Source of the DNA: Arsenophonus sp046530735
GTDB taxonomy: Bacteria > Pseudomonadota > Gammaproteobacteria > Enterobacterales > Enterobacteriaceae
NCBI GenBank assembly: GCA_046530735.1
Contig: JBHEQV010000005.1
Coordinates: forward strand, 68,574 to 132,573
DNA: 64,000 nt
Reading direction: 5' to 3'
Shown piece by piece: positions 51,399-62,502 of the stretch. The translations under genes were made by a program, and so were the position numbers. Position 1 is the stretch's first letter. Each line of letters begins with the position of its first letter. Under the pieces are notes generated by a model. The model had not been told where the DNA came from. It made no database searches and saw only the letters and a list, made by a program, of their open reading frames with translations.

Positions 51399-53324
51399 CT
51401 ATTTTTTATCTTTATCCTTGTCGTTGACTTCTTCAAATTCAGCATCAACAACATTATCATCTTGTTTAGACTTGGCACTTGCACCAGCATCAGTTGCTCC
51501 TGATTGAGCCTGCTGTTGCGATAACTTGAGTAGTTTGGCAGAAGCTTGAACTAAATCTTGGATTTTTTTTTCAATAATGCCTTTATCTTCACCTTTTACC
51601 GCCATTTCCAATTCAGAAATAACTTTCCCTATCTTAGATTTATCATCAACAGGTAACTTATCAGCCGCTTCTTCAATTTGTTTACGTGTACCATGAACCA
51701 ATTGATCAGCCTGATTACGTATCTGAACTAATCCTTCAAACTTACGATCTGCTTCCGCATTTGCTTCTGCATCATTTAACATTCTTTGAATTTCACTTTC
51801 TTTTAGACCAGAAGATGCCTTAATGGTAATTTTTTGTTCATGGCCAGTATTATTATCTTTAGCTGATACATGCAAGATACCATCAGCATCAATATCAAAT
51901 GTAACTTCAATTTGTGGCATACCACGCGGCGCTGCTTGAATACCATCCAAATTGAACTGTCCTAATGATTTATTATCACTTGAACGCTTACGTTCACCTT
52001 GTAACACATGAATGGTTACTGCCGACTGATTATCTTCTGCCGTTGAAAATACCTGACTATGTTTAGTCGGAATAGTGGTATTCTTAGCAATTAAAGTTGT
52101 CATTACACCACCCATGGTTTCAATACCTAAAGATAGTGGAGTTACATCAAGTAACAAGACATCTTTCACATCACCGGCTAATACACCACCTTGCACTGCC
52201 GCACCCATAGCAACTGCTTCATCAGGATTAACGTCTTTACGAGGTTCTTTACCGAAAAAATCAGCAACCGCTTTTTGCACCATTGGCATGCGCGGCTGGC
52301 CACCAACCAGAATGACATCATTTATATCATTAACATTTAAGCCAGCATCTTTCAGTGCAACTTTTAGCGGCTCCATTGAACGTTTAACTAAATCTTCAAC
52401 CAGTGATTCAAGTTTTGCTCGAGTCACTTTAATATTCATATGCTTAGGACCACTTGCATCTGCGGTAATATAAGGTAGATTGACATCGGTCTGCTGAGCA
52501 GAAGAAAGCTCAATTTTAGCTTTTTCTGCAGCTTCTTTTAAACGTTGCATTGCTAATGGATCATTGCGTAGATCAAAACCTTGCTCTTTCTTAAATTCAT
52601 CGACTAAATAATTAATTAAACGATTATCAAAGTCTTCACCACCTAAGTGAGTATCACCATTAGTTGCCAGTACTTCATAGGTTTTTTCACCATCAACTTC
52701 ATCAATTTCAATAATTGAAATATCAAAAGTACCACCACCTAAGTCGTATACTGCAATGGTACGGTTACCCACTTCACGATCTAAACCATAAGCAAGCGCT
52801 GCCGCTGTTGGTTCATTAATAATACGTTTTACATCTAACCCAGCAATGCGGCCTGCATCTTTAGTTGCTTGACGCTGAGTGTCATTAAAATAAGCTGGCA
52901 CAGTAATAACAGCTTCAGTAACTGGTTCAGCCAAATAATCTTCCGCCGTTTTTTTCATTTTTTTCAGTACCTCAGCGGAAACCTGAGGGGGGGCCATTTT
53001 TTGCCCCTTAACATCCAACCAAGCATCACCATTATCTGCGACAATAACTTTATAAGGCATAATAGAAATATCACGTTGAACTTCTTCATCTTCAAAGCGA
53101 CGTCCAATCAGACGCTTAATAGCAAAAAAAGTATTTTGTGGATTTGTCACTGCCTGGCGTTTTGCCGGCTGACCCACAAGAATTTCACCATCTTGGGTAT
53201 ATGCAACAATAGAAGGTGTGGTACGATCACCTTCACTATTTTCCAATACCCGGGCATTTGTACCATCCATTATAGCTATACAAGAGTTAGTTGTACCCAG
53301 GTCAATCCCAATAATTTTACCCAT
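51399..53324 (-). CDS. dnaK: Chaperone DnaK (Hsp70)
   Basis: DnaK is the ATP-dependent Hsp70 that binds exposed hydrophobic segments and refolds them with DnaJ and GrpE. The 641 residues are full length. The ATPase domain shows GIDLGTTNSC at 5-14, KRLIGRRF, INEPTAAALAYG and YDLGGGTFDISI near 190-205, and ILVGGQPRMPMVQ near 338 (E. coli has GGQTRMP). The substrate domain has DVTPLSLGIETMGG and the C-terminal lid ends in DNVVDAEFEEVNDKDKDKK. A sigma-32 type promoter is visible upstream (53371-53399) and GGAGG precedes the ATG. High chaperone output is a common buffer against protein damage in decaying symbiont genomes. Confidence 0.98.
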   Translation of the reverse strand: MGKIIGIDLGTTNSCIAIMDGTNARVLENSEGDRTTPSIVAYTQDGEILVGQPAKRQAVTNPQNTFFAIKRLIGRRFEDEEVQRDISIMPYKVIVADNGDAWLDVKGQKMAPPQVSAEVLKKMKKTAEDYLAEPVTEAVITVPAYFNDTQRQATKDAGRIAGLDVKRIINEPTAAALAYGLDREVGNRTIAVYDLGGGTFDISIIEIDEVDGEKTYEVLATNGDTHLGGEDFDNRLINYLVDEFKKEQGFDLRNDPLAMQRLKEAAEKAKIELSSAQQTDVNLPYITADASGPKHMNIKVTRAKLESLVEDLVKRSMEPLKVALKDAGLNVNDINDVILVGGQPRMPMVQKAVADFFGKEPRKDVNPDEAVAMGAAVQGGVLAGDVKDVLLLDVTPLSLGIETMGGVMTTLIAKNTTIPTKHSQVFSTAEDNQSAVTIHVLQGERKRSSDNKSLGQFNLDGIQAAPRGMPQIEVTFDIDADGILHVSAKDNNTGHEQKITIKASSGLKESEIQRMLNDAEANAEADRKFEGLVQIRNQADQLVHGTRKQIEEAADKLPVDDKSKIGKVISELEMAVKGEDKGIIEKKIQDLVQASAKLLKLSQQQAQSGATDAGASAKSKQDDNVVDAEFEEVNDKDKDKK

Positions 53325-53370
53325 CTAAAAAGCCTCCAAAACAAATTCTTAACCAATCTAGTTACTAACC

Positions 53371-53399
53371 TATATGAGGATCAATGATTTTTTTTCAAG
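53371..53399 (-). promoter_or_regulatory. Heat-shock (sigma-32) promoter of dnaK
   Basis: On the minus strand CCCTTGAAA (-35, CTTGAAA at 53393-53399) is followed after 14 nt by CTCATATA (-10, at 53371-53378). The RpoH consensus is CTTGAAA, 13-15 nt, CCCATnT. The start point would lie near 53364, about 40 nt before the dnaK ATG, with GGAGG in between. Confidence 0.75.
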
Positions 53400-53452
53400 G
53401 GATTTTTTCCTTTACCTTAAAAAAATCTACCTAACGAGACAGATTGTAAGGG

Positions 53453-54861
53453 GAGTTATGCTTATTTATATTATATGCAGTTTAAGAAATTGTAGCGTAT
53501 CCTACTGATTGCTTTCATAAATTACTTTAACAACAGAGAGATGATATGCCATGAAAATTACCCTACAGGTAATCCCAGAAACTAGATATTACTATGATCC
53601 ATTTGTATGAACTCATTCGTAATGGTTAGCATGGCATCTAATAGGTACCGATGTTGAAGCGGAGATTAAAGATATACTGCAATAACAGTCTAAACGCTGC
53701 TTTGTTGATTGGTCTTATGCTGTCATCCATAATGGTTATTTGCTGCAGCAAACTTAATATAAACGGGTATTGACGATGTTGAGATTAAAATATATAAGAT
53801 TATAAATCGCAACGAAAACAGAATATCCTTCAACAGTTCGTTATTGCCTTATCTGAAACGTGCAAAATATCGAAAAATCGCTATCATAGTTTTATACCTG
53901 CTAAAGAAGGTGGAATTAATTCAACGACGATTTTCACGAATCTCTGTGAGTGCTTTTCGATGAAAAAGTACATGTCTCCTCTGTCAGCACCATCAGCAGA
54001 TTAAAACAGCAATAGGTTAAATAGTATTAGAGAATAGCAGTTACGTAATTTAAATGATATATATTATCTTTATTTTAGGGCGGATGGCATGATCGTCCTG
54101 TCAGGCAGCTGATCGCCTTTATCTGCTGATAATTATTGGAATCACTCTGTATGTATGTAAGGAGTTGATTATGGCTGAAGATGGTTATTGAAAATCAGAA
54201 TTGAACTGAATAGAACTTCTGGATGACTGCGAGCGCGTGATTTAACTGTATCACCATTCTTGCTACGGAATACTCTTCCCTTGATTTTTGGAATGCAATG
54301 GCAAAGATATTTCCGGGCACGCAGCAAGCATAAATGATGTTTAGTGATACATAAAACATCTAATGTGCTAGGTTTACTCTACAAAGGCATGAAACCGAAA
54401 GTTAAGGGTAAGATTCTGGATATCTGGTTAGCAGAGAGTTGCTATGCCGCTAACAAAACCTTTAATGCTTTTAATGCTTTATTGATAAAGTTTTTAAAAA
54501 ATTACTATCCTCCAGCGATTAAGAAGCTAGAGAAAAATAAAGAAAAACTTGTTGCTATTCTATAACTTCATGTCAACGTACTGGGTATCACTAAGAATTA
54601 AGAAATCCAATTGAATTAGTTTTTTCTAAAAGTTTAGACTATGATGCTGACAGTGCAAAGCACTGTACTTTAAAAAAGTAAGAATTTTAATGGTATCTCA
54701 GCTGCTACACCTCCTAATAATAGCTAGAACCACGACCTAAAATCATTTAGGTCCTCTTAAACCCTAGCCATTTATAAACAACATCTAATTTAAGGATGGA
54801 AATAGGATTTATGAAACATCAGAGCAGAAACCTATCGCCATACACCAGATTTACTAATAGC
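53453..54861 (+). mobile_element. IS256-family element, dead copy with the best-preserved C-terminal frame
   Basis: Full-length copy beginning 129 bp upstream of dnaK. The left repeat starts GAGTTATGCTTATTTATATT and the right one ends ACCAGATTTACTAATAGCT. The stretch 54344-54565 is the longest open transposase frame in any copy (73 codons): M-I-H-K-T-S-N-V-L, M-K-P-K-V-K-G-K-I-L-D-I-W-L-A-E-S and A-N-K-T-F-N-A-F, which is diagnostic of IS256 transposases. Earlier parts hold many stops, so it is dead. The insertion lies just beyond the dnaK heat-shock promoter. Confidence 0.9.
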
Positions 54862-56767
54862 TTAACGCTCTTCATTCTATTTTCTTTTACTATTATCGTT
54901 TTCTATACTTTTGTACTTTTTGTATTTTTTTATTTTTAACAGTAGAAGTAAAGTATACGCCAATAATAAAAAATTACATATAAATCTTAAAAAGAATTTC
55001 CAATTATCTTATAATGATAAATATCATATTACAGCCTAATTAAGGCACCCACATTAAACTAATTTCAATATAAAAAAGCATTAACCAATGTCAATAGTCT
55101 GATTTTATATTATCAAGGAGTAAAAATGAAAATTGATCTTTTCAGGGAAACTAACTTTGGCTTTATCTTATCAATAAAAACTATATATAAGGCGAAGTAG
55201 ATAATAAAATTGTTGGCAAAACCTCTACGATTAATCTTTTAACAGAACGCATCTGTCATTTTTTAGTAAGGAATCTGGTATTTTATTCTATCTGGTGCTA
55301 TGTTAGCTAGGTAAGCCCTACCGTATATTAGGTGTAACCATGCCGGTGATCGGATTCTCTTTGTTCAGTATGCTAATGCAGCTAATTAAGTATCAGGGTT
55401 GCTAATGGAATTAATAAGTGCATCAATAATAGGTATTAAATCTGCTAAAGGTATTTTTAATGTACAGCAATTAGAGTTAGATGTTGGCAAATAAATAATT
55501 ATTAAATTACTCCAGATCGTGTAATTTTTATTTAAGAAAGCTCTAATTTAGAGATTAATGTGCTATTTTGCCTGTATCAAAAGTTATGTGTTATTCAACA
55601 GGTTATTCAAAATCATTGAATGACAGTTCATATGGATGGTTCATGATTATTTAATGCGATCATCTATTCAATGATCCCTACCAAAGAGTTCTATAGTTAG
55701 ACGGATTTCGTTTAGCTAGATTTTTTAAAAGAATTAATGCTCCAATAGGGAGCAGGAGAGGAGAGTCTCCGTATTGTATGGAAGTAAAGACTTTATTGAT
55801 AAGGCTTGGTGATAGAAAGTTTCAATAGAAAGGAGGAACAATGTGTATCAAATCAGTATTTTAATCGTCGAATACCTTTTATGGGTTAAATAACAATCAT
55901 AGAAGCGTTTAACTGATAATCACTAAAATACTAAATTTAACGATGTGTCATTAGCATAATCTTTACATATTAAGATCAATATCTGAAGATACAGAAACTA
56001 ACATTATTATTTTAGTTAAATGGCACTTTATAATGCACTCCGGTATCAGAATGTTAATAACTTAACTAAAAAATAGATTTGTTTATTATCATTAAATGAT
56101 AAGTATTATAGCGATTGCTCATCAAGAACAATCAGCATGATATTTATACGGTCAGTTCTATTATTCAACATTTCTTAGATAAATTTGGATATTAACTGTC
56201 CTGTATAGTAGTTAATTTTTAAAAATAAAATGAACGTCTTTTATAGAAAACTCTTCTATAAGATTTTGTATATTTTTAAATACCTTTTCCAGCTCTACAT
56301 TATTAAGTGGAATATCTACTATCCAGTGGCCCATTTTTTTAATTTGATTTATTGAAAAACTTAAAAACGTCATTGTATTTATGCATAATCTTATTCACTA
56401 AGTATTAAAAGGATAACTGGCGGAAGTATAGACACGTATTCCTGCGTTATTGTAGCCTAATACAGGTTTATAATGCGTGTTGTTCAGTACAACAAATCCA
56501 TTTTGATGGGTTTATGTAAATCTAAATTGTTTTCTGTAATACTTAAACCTGAAAATCTAATAGATTCGCTAAATATTTTGCATGTAAGAGAGGTCTGTTT
56601 AAGAATAGTTTTTCCATACAATTTTATAACTTCTAAAATGATCATTAATACTAATATCTATGGGTTCCCCTCCCCCTCTCCCTCGCCTGAAGTTAAATTA
56701 TAAACAAGGAAATAAGGCGTGCTCTATATTTGTTTTAAAAATTCTCATTTTATGAGATAGAAATTTA
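54862..56767. other. Decayed region upstream of dnaK locus
   Basis: No gene can be assigned. A plausible start with a good ribosome-binding site (AAGGAGTAAAA then ATGAAAATTGATC at 55125) is followed by broken frames to about 55900. One long stretch reads P-T-K-E-F-Y-S then L-D-F-L-K-E-L-M-L and G-A-G-E-E-S-L-R-I-V-W-K near 55680-55790. The family is not recognised. The remainder to 56767 is AT-rich with chance open frames. Confidence 0.4.
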
Positions 56768-57037
56768 GAGTTATGCTCATTTATGGTATATAGGATTTTT
56801 GGAATGGTGTGGTGTATCCTACTGATTAATTTAATGGATGATTTCAACAACAGAGAGATGGTATTCCATGAAAGTCTACCCTAACAGGTATTCTCAAAAC
56901 TAGATATTATCTCTATTTCATTGCATAAACTTATCCGTAATAGTGGCAGATAGCTGATAGCACCCCTGTTGAGGATGAGCTCGAATCCATGCTGTAATAA
57001 CCCTACTCAACACTACTTTATTGATGGCGTTCATAGC
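56768..57037 (+). mobile_element. IS256-family left-end fragment
   Basis: The left terminal repeat (GAGTTATGCTCATTTATGG) and about 250 bp of leader and transposase N-terminus, cut off near 57037. The missing part is replaced by an inverted right-end fragment. Confidence 0.78.
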
Positions 57038-57041
57038 GTCA

Positions 57042-57230
57042 AAGTTATTAGAAAATCTGGTATATAGCGATCAATCTACGTTCCATTCCGATACTTTGTT
57101 AATCTATTATCAATTCCTTAAATTGGTCGTTGTTACCACTAGGATCAGAAGATTAAAACCAGTTAGTTGGTTTCAGCTTTTTTAAGCAGCCTGGAACAGA
57201 TTAAATACCATTAAAGGATTGTTGTTCATG
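57042..57230 (-). mobile_element. IS256-family right-end fragment, inverted
   Basis: Starts with AGTTATTAGAAAATCTGG, the right terminal repeat in reverse, and follows the C-terminal region of the element (compare 10822-11000). Adjacent to the left-end fragment, it makes a rearranged composite, probably from inversion or deletion between two copies. Confidence 0.75.
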
Positions 57231-58090
57231 GTTAAAAAATTAAATTGTTCTTTAAGAGAGACAAAAAGCCATCCCTTATTATTAATATCAGATAGAATTG
57301 GTTTACTGATTTCAGTATAAGTTAAAATTTTATCGGAGTGTGTATTCTTTAACTTAATGCACTAATTTTAGAAATGTTAATTCTAGAGTTTTGCCTCTTA
57401 ATAACTCCCATTTTTTATTTTATGGATTATTTCTAACAACAATTCCGCTATCTACTGCTAGTCAAGCTGGTGTCGATAAAAAAGTACCCTGTCGTGCCCG
57501 CCACACAAAATGTATTTCTACGGGGATCTGTGTGCAGAATTCTTTCATCAGAACGGCGAATACCAAATTTTCCAGTTTTTATAAATCATCTCCATCTCCT
57601 ATTATACCTTTTGTAATAGAGTTGGCTCGTTAAGGATTCGATAAGAAAGCATAGTAACACACCATTTTGAAATCCCTAGCCGAAATATAATTAATATAGT
57701 TCTTGATTATCTCTTCCTGTGCAGGATTTTGCTTTTGATACTACTTAATCCGATGGTCATAGTAATGATGCACAATATCCAACTCAGTAATGCTGCAGTT
57801 TTTACTTGGGTAGCTCGGGGTGGTTAAGATAACACTGAAGTATTTACACTATGCTACTTCACTTTCATATTTTTAGCAAAGTGCAAGTAACATCCTTACT
57901 ATGTCTTTAGCTAACCCTATCACTGCTTCCTGATCTGTGGATACCCCCAAGACCAGGAAGAATACTGAGATTTGTTAGGTTATAGGTGTAATTTAAAAGC
58001 CGAATAATAGCGTCTGAGCAGATTTTTTCCCTCTCTTTTTTTAAGAACAACTTATGCTATACAGATTTAATATCTAGACCACACAGAGTA
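57231..58090 (-). mobile_element. IS91-family remnant, C-terminal half
   Basis: Minus-strand peptides: V-H-H-Y-Y-D-H-R near 57755-57780, E-E-I-I-K-N-Y-I-N-Y-I-S near 57695-57730, D-F-K-M-V-C-Y-Y-A-F-L-S-N near 57640-57685, and a V-L-M-K-E-F-C-T-Q-I-P near 57530-57560 (family L-M-K-G-F-L-R-T-D-P). This is the clearest IS91 signature in the window. The copy lies back to back with the plus-strand copy that begins near 58095. A short open frame at 57391-57633 on the other strand is chance. Confidence 0.8.
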
Positions 58091-58094
58091 ATAA

Positions 58095-59560
58095 AGTCAA
58101 CGTAATACACTATGGTATAAGCGGCACAGTTACGCTACTTTAAACGTATTCATGATATGAGTACTGTTTTATACTCTTCGGTATGTTAATTTTTAGGAAT
58201 TTATCCAAATAATTCGAAAAGAAATCTCCCAGTAAAGTGTAAATCGGATAATCATAAAGATAACACGCGAGTTCACGTATTATCTTTATGATTATCTGAA
58301 GCGATTTATGATTTCCCTCTAAAATAAATCATGATAGGCCAATTGATTTTTTTTTCAATATACAAGAAGGGGTATCCACTTCACCTCTAGTCAAGATTAT
58401 CTGGAGTTTCGAGCAACCACTAAGTCGAACTGATGATACTTGGATACAAATACATTGAAGGGAAATGACTAAAAATATACTTGTCAATAAATTCATCACT
58501 ATAGGAAACTAGAGATAACCTCTATTTACTTCATAATATAAACAAACACAAAGATAACTTGGCCGTAAATTGATCTAATTCAATGCTTTGTTTCGCGCTG
58601 CTACACGTGCTATCCTACAGTAAGGATGCAAACAGAGTATCAAAATTTATATCTTCTGTGCCTTGCATATTTATAGTCAACAACTCAATCAACATCTGCA
58701 TTTTCATGTCTCTGGTCAACCCCCAGAGCCTGTCTGTATATTAAACATGCTATGCTATATTGCGTAAGGTGTTTTCAAAAAAAGGAGCTGTCGAAGAAAT
58801 CTGGCTTCTGTGTAATAACTATAACCTGATAAATCATAGTCTCTTTCTGGTTTTGGGTATATCTTCTCCAGAAAGAAATGGCAGCGTTACCTGAAGTCAG
58901 AAGTAGAGATGTTACTAGAGAAAGTGAACTTCGCTAAAAAGATAAAATGGGAGTACTATAGCATTAAATACCTCTAGCACTACCTTAAATACCCTAACAT
59001 TCACGTTAAAACTGTGGCATTGACAGAGGGAGAAGTGTTGTGCATCATTGCTATAAAATCACCAGACTTAAACAATACTAGCAGTAATCCTGATACAAGA
59101 AGAGACAATCGGCGCTATATTAACTATATTCGCTAAGTATTTTAAGATAGTGCGTTATTATGGTTTCTTGTTAAATCGTAAACGAGGCACCTTATTACCG
59201 AAGCTGTATAAGTTGCTGAAGGGGAGAGGGTTCGAAAAACCTGATTTTTCGTTCTGATTAATGTACTACGGACAAATTCGTATAAATACATTCTGTATGG
59301 CTACAGTACTTTTTATAAACGTTCAGCTTAGTAAGGAGACAAAATAGATTTTTTCTCAGAAAAAATACATAAAATAAAAATAAGAGTTATTAAGCTAAAC
59401 CTAGAGAGTTAATATCACTAAATTAGTGTATTAGATTAAAAAATACACACACTGATAAAATTCTAACTTACAATAGGACCAGTAATTAATTCTATTTTTT
59501 AGCAATAATGATGGCTCTCGAGCTTCTCTTAAGGAACGATTTAATTTCTTAATAATTAAG
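58095..59560 (+). mobile_element. IS91-family element, dead copy with left-end hairpin
   Basis: The left end (GTACTGTTTTATACTCTTCGG near 58160) matches 29600 and 62520. The C-terminal half shows H-H-C-Y-K-I-T-R-L near 59040-59070, an R-Y-Y-G-F-L-L-N-R-K-R-G trace near 59150-59190, and an E-K-P-D-F-S-F trace near 59230. The 3' tail matches that of the copy at 29590-31375 up to about 59550. A perfect 17-bp stem lies at 58247-58296. Total length is about 1.46 kb, shorter than the 1.8-kb copies, with losses in the N-terminal half. Confidence 0.78.
58247..58296. repeat. Perfect 17-bp inverted repeat in IS91-like left end
   Basis: GATAATCATAAAGATAA (58247-58263) and TTATCTTTATGATTATC (58280-58296) are exact reverse complements separated by 16 nt. 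The corresponding place in other copies keeps only a shorter palindrome (for example AACACGTAACTTCATGTGTT near 62629). IS91 elements carry hairpins near their ends used in rolling-circle transposition, so this may be a decayed or expanded terminus hairpin. Confidence 0.7.
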
Positions 59561-60349
59561 CAAATATAAAAATAACTGAGCATAAAATACTCCTTAGTAA
59601 ACTTTCTTTTCATAAAATATGGGAGAAAAAATCAAACCGCCACCAATACAAGTTAAAGAGTTTCTTTGTGACAATATGGTAAGAGTACCTCAGCAGCGAT
59701 AACGGCAATTTCTTATCATAGATAAGATCTTCGTGCACATAAAAATATCCAGTACTAGATAAGATTTAACTACAATCTCTAGAATATCCGTCATTGCATC
59801 ATTAGTATAAACCCTCATGGGGACATGAGTGTTTCGTAAAATCACGTGATTGAGATCTCATCCTATAACCCCTATTTTAATAGAAATGCACGTTTACATA
59901 GTGTTAAATTTTGTAAAATTTGCTAAATTTAGCAAAAATAGTGTGTCTTTTGGTGTTATAGAAACGCTGGCAAAATAAATACACTCTTTAACATATGTTT
60001 TAATGAATGCCAGTCTTGAAAGCAATTAAAAGTAATAATTGGATTCGCTATCACTAAATTATTGCACTAGATGTGGTAGTCAGACAGGATTAAGAAATCG
60101 GTTTTCTTGGATAATGGCTACCTTATGGTGTCCTATTCTCCTTGAGCCATCATTGACTTACAGTCATGCTAGTCTTTATTACGATATAATAAAGAGGGAA
60201 ATTGTTTTCCCTTGCCAAGGAAAACACCGGATTCTCATCCTCAATAGTTCATTGAAGATTAACACTTCCATTATAGTGACGACTTAATAGAAAAGCGGCA
60301 AGCATATCTTAATGTGGAGTCAATATATTTTGAAGATTATGCTAAGAAT
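59561..60349. other. Non-coding decay before mpg
   Basis: No gene, RNA or IS segment recognised. The open frame at 60039-60287 shows no family likeness. A hairpin, GTTTTCC and GGAAAAC with a further TTG/CAA pairing (60204-60225), lies 125 bp beyond the end of mpg on the minus strand and might end its transcript, without a strong T-tract. Confidence 0.4.
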
Positions 60350-60862
60350 TTATATTGTCTTAAAACGCCATAATTTATCGATGCCAAATTTTATTCCTAT
60401 TCTTGGTGTTGCAATATATTTTGGTTGAATAGTAGAATTATAAACACAAAAATCATGATATTGTGTTAAATCAACCTGGTTATTATTTTTCGTAATATTT
60501 AACTTTTTACATAACTTACCCGGCCCATCTAAAGAAAGACGGATAGGGTTGTATAAATCAATGCCTCTAATTAAGACCGCAGCTGGAAAGCCTTCATGTT
60601 CAGTCACAATATTTAGGCAATAATACATCCCATAAATAAGATAAATATAGGAAAACCCGGCGGCACCAAACATGACCATTGTTCGTGGAGTACAACCTCT
60701 TGCGGCATGACAGGCCGGATCATACTGCCCTATATAAGCTTCAACTTCGTTGATAACACCGTAACAGTCAGAAAACTTCAAAACCTTTCCTAGTAAATCC
60801 TTTGCTACACAAAGCGTACCACGCTCATAAAATGAGCGTGGTAAAATAACATCAGTAGACAT
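60350..60862 (-). CDS. DNA-3-methyladenine glycosylase (AAG/MPG family)
   Basis: A base-excision repair enzyme that removes alkylated purines such as 3-methyladenine and hypoxanthine. The 170 residues match the AAG family (PF02245): R-S-F-Y-E-R-G-T-L-C-V-A-K-D-L-L-G at 9-25, NEVEAYIGQYDPACHAARG with the catalytic glutamate region at 38-56, PRTMVMFGAAGFSYIYLIYGMYYCLNIV, AVLIRGI and DGPGKLCKKLNI. The C-terminus is somewhat short against the usual 185-200 residues and ends LWRFKTI. It stands alone among remnants. The name mpg is common for such genes, but no symbol is fixed for this bacterial family. Confidence 0.92.
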   Translation of the reverse strand: MSTDVILPRSFYERGTLCVAKDLLGKVLKFSDCYGVINEVEAYIGQYDPACHAARGCTPRTMVMFGAAGFSYIYLIYGMYYCLNIVTEHEGFPAAVLIRGIDLYNPIRLSLDGPGKLCKKLNITKNNNQVDLTQYHDFCVYNSTIQPKYIATPRIGIKFGIDKLWRFKTI

Positions 60863-62465
60863 TAATTAATCCATAAGTGTATTGATCTCAGCATTAAACA
60901 GCTCAGCTAATGTTTTGACTATCATAATATCCAAACAACGCTGTTGACTAAAAAGTAGACATGATAGTTCTGGGTAATTCTTGCCTACCTTTTATTTACC
61001 AAACTTGATACCTCCTTAATAGTCTTTTAAGGTATCTTCTTTCTTTTATTCTTGTAATAGCTGCTCTTCAATAATCATCAATAATCACCCACCAATAATC
61101 AAATTACTTTGCATTAGAAGTTTATTCTCGTTCTGGAATAAAAGATTAATCCTTAGAATAGCTCAGATTACAATACCCATGCTCATTGAGCAAACCTCTT
61201 ATCTACTTACTTAATTTTAATATATCTCGGATATAAATATGCTTACTTATCATTTCCATAAGTATAACATATCTATACGAAATTGTCGTGATATCAACCA
61301 ATAGTAATCCCCATGTATATAGACAGATTTTTCCAGTTCTGGATCAATAAAACAATCCAATAAATTTATCCTGTAAGGATATAACGAAGTTTTATCTTGA
61401 AAAACAACACCAGTAATCACCACTACCAACAAGTTATTGTCACTCTGTTCTATCATGCCGTTGCATGACAGCAATCGAATATCTTAAAAATCTAAACGTT
61501 ATCAGGTTTTCTTATAAGCTATAGTGCTCGATAACGATGTAGAGATGCAATTTCTGATATCGTCTTGACCAAATATAGTATATTCGATCACTAGTAGCTA
61601 CGAAGATCTAGCTAAATAAAACTGTCGATTTCATTACTAATGGATTAAGATCATGCAACTTATAAAGTTTTTCAAAAAATTATAAAAAATATATTGCAAT
61701 GTCATCCTATCACTAAGGAATGTTTTAAATAAACTATCATGATAAAAAATTGTTTTTATAAAAAAATCTTATCCTGAAGGATAATCCTCAATATTCTTTT
61801 CATAAAGCTTAAAATCTTAACGTGAGTATTATACTTTTGTTTTTTTTAAAATAACCGTAGCTTATTAATTTTTTTTAAACGAGAGAAGGCGCGCTATTAC
61901 AATAACTGCTCTGGTGGTAACCCAGCATCACTTTCAGCTTGTCAAGCGACATTGGTTTTATTCTCATTGCGCTCTGATTTTTAATTCGCCAGTTATTACC
62001 TTTTTGTTCAAAATCAACCCTGCTTATCACCCTTCTTATCATTCAGGTACACTTTTACTGTAGGAAGTTTTTCCTCACGCATTTTTATCACACTACCAAT
62101 TTTATACCTTTACGTTTAATCTTATTAGCAATATTACTGCCTCAGTACACATTATTTTTGTTTTCTTTTCATAGTGCGCAGTGTGATATAATTTTACTGT
62201 TTATTTTTCGTCTCAACCAGTAATTTATTTTCTCAAACTTAACTATTTTAAATAGATTTACATAAATGATTAAGTTCACGTTTAAGCTATTCTTTTTTTT
62301 GACCAATATTTATAAGTAGTTATATTTAATGTTGTAACCCCATTTTTTTACAGATTTCCAGCAAACTTTTACGTAATTTGTGCAGGTCTTTTTTTACGAA
62401 TCTTGATAGATTTACCAGTATTATCAAAAATATGCAAACACATAGAATATTATAATGTAAGCAAC
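60863..62465. other. Decayed region downstream in coordinate of mpg
   Basis: No intact gene is supported. A minus-strand open frame at 61250-61474 (74 codons, with L-L-V-V-V-I-T-G-V-V-F-Q-D-K-T and P-E-L-E-K-S-V-Y-I-H) has protein-like composition but no recognised family. Minus-strand pieces at 61880-62110 (M-R-E-E-K-L-P-T-V-K-V-Y-L-N-D-K-K-G-D-K) look like debris of another gene. Neither was assigned. Confidence 0.4.
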
Positions 62466-62468
62466 GGG

Positions 62469-62502
62469 TGTACCCTACCGGCAGCGGGGTACATGCCGCT
62501 GC
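62469..62502. repeat. Two overlapping GC-rich hairpins near an IS91 left end
   Basis: TGTACCC (62469-62475) pairs with GGGTACA (62487-62493), and GCAGCGG (62481-62487) pairs with CCGCTGC (62496-62502). The stems overlap and so are mutually exclusive. The sequence lies just before the IS91-like repeat that begins near 62503, and decayed versions occur before the copies at 29590 and 16475, so it probably belongs to that element's left terminus. Confidence 0.6.

Noticed and set aside
52075..52473. 132-codon open frame opposite dnaK, and a 172-codon one at 52869-53387
   Set aside because: Both are antisense shadows of the strongly conserved dnaK gene.
54344..54565. Possible small functional gene (73 codons, clean frame)
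   Set aside because: It is the surviving C-terminal piece of an IS256 transposase within a full but frameshifted element.
57391..57633. 80-codon open frame with a signal-like start
   Set aside because: The opposite strand is clearly an IS91 transposase trace, so this is a chance frame.
59561..60349. tRNA or small RNA genes in gaps
   Set aside because: I scanned gaps for T-loop-like GGTTCRANTCC and cloverleaf arms and saw none here or elsewhere in the window.
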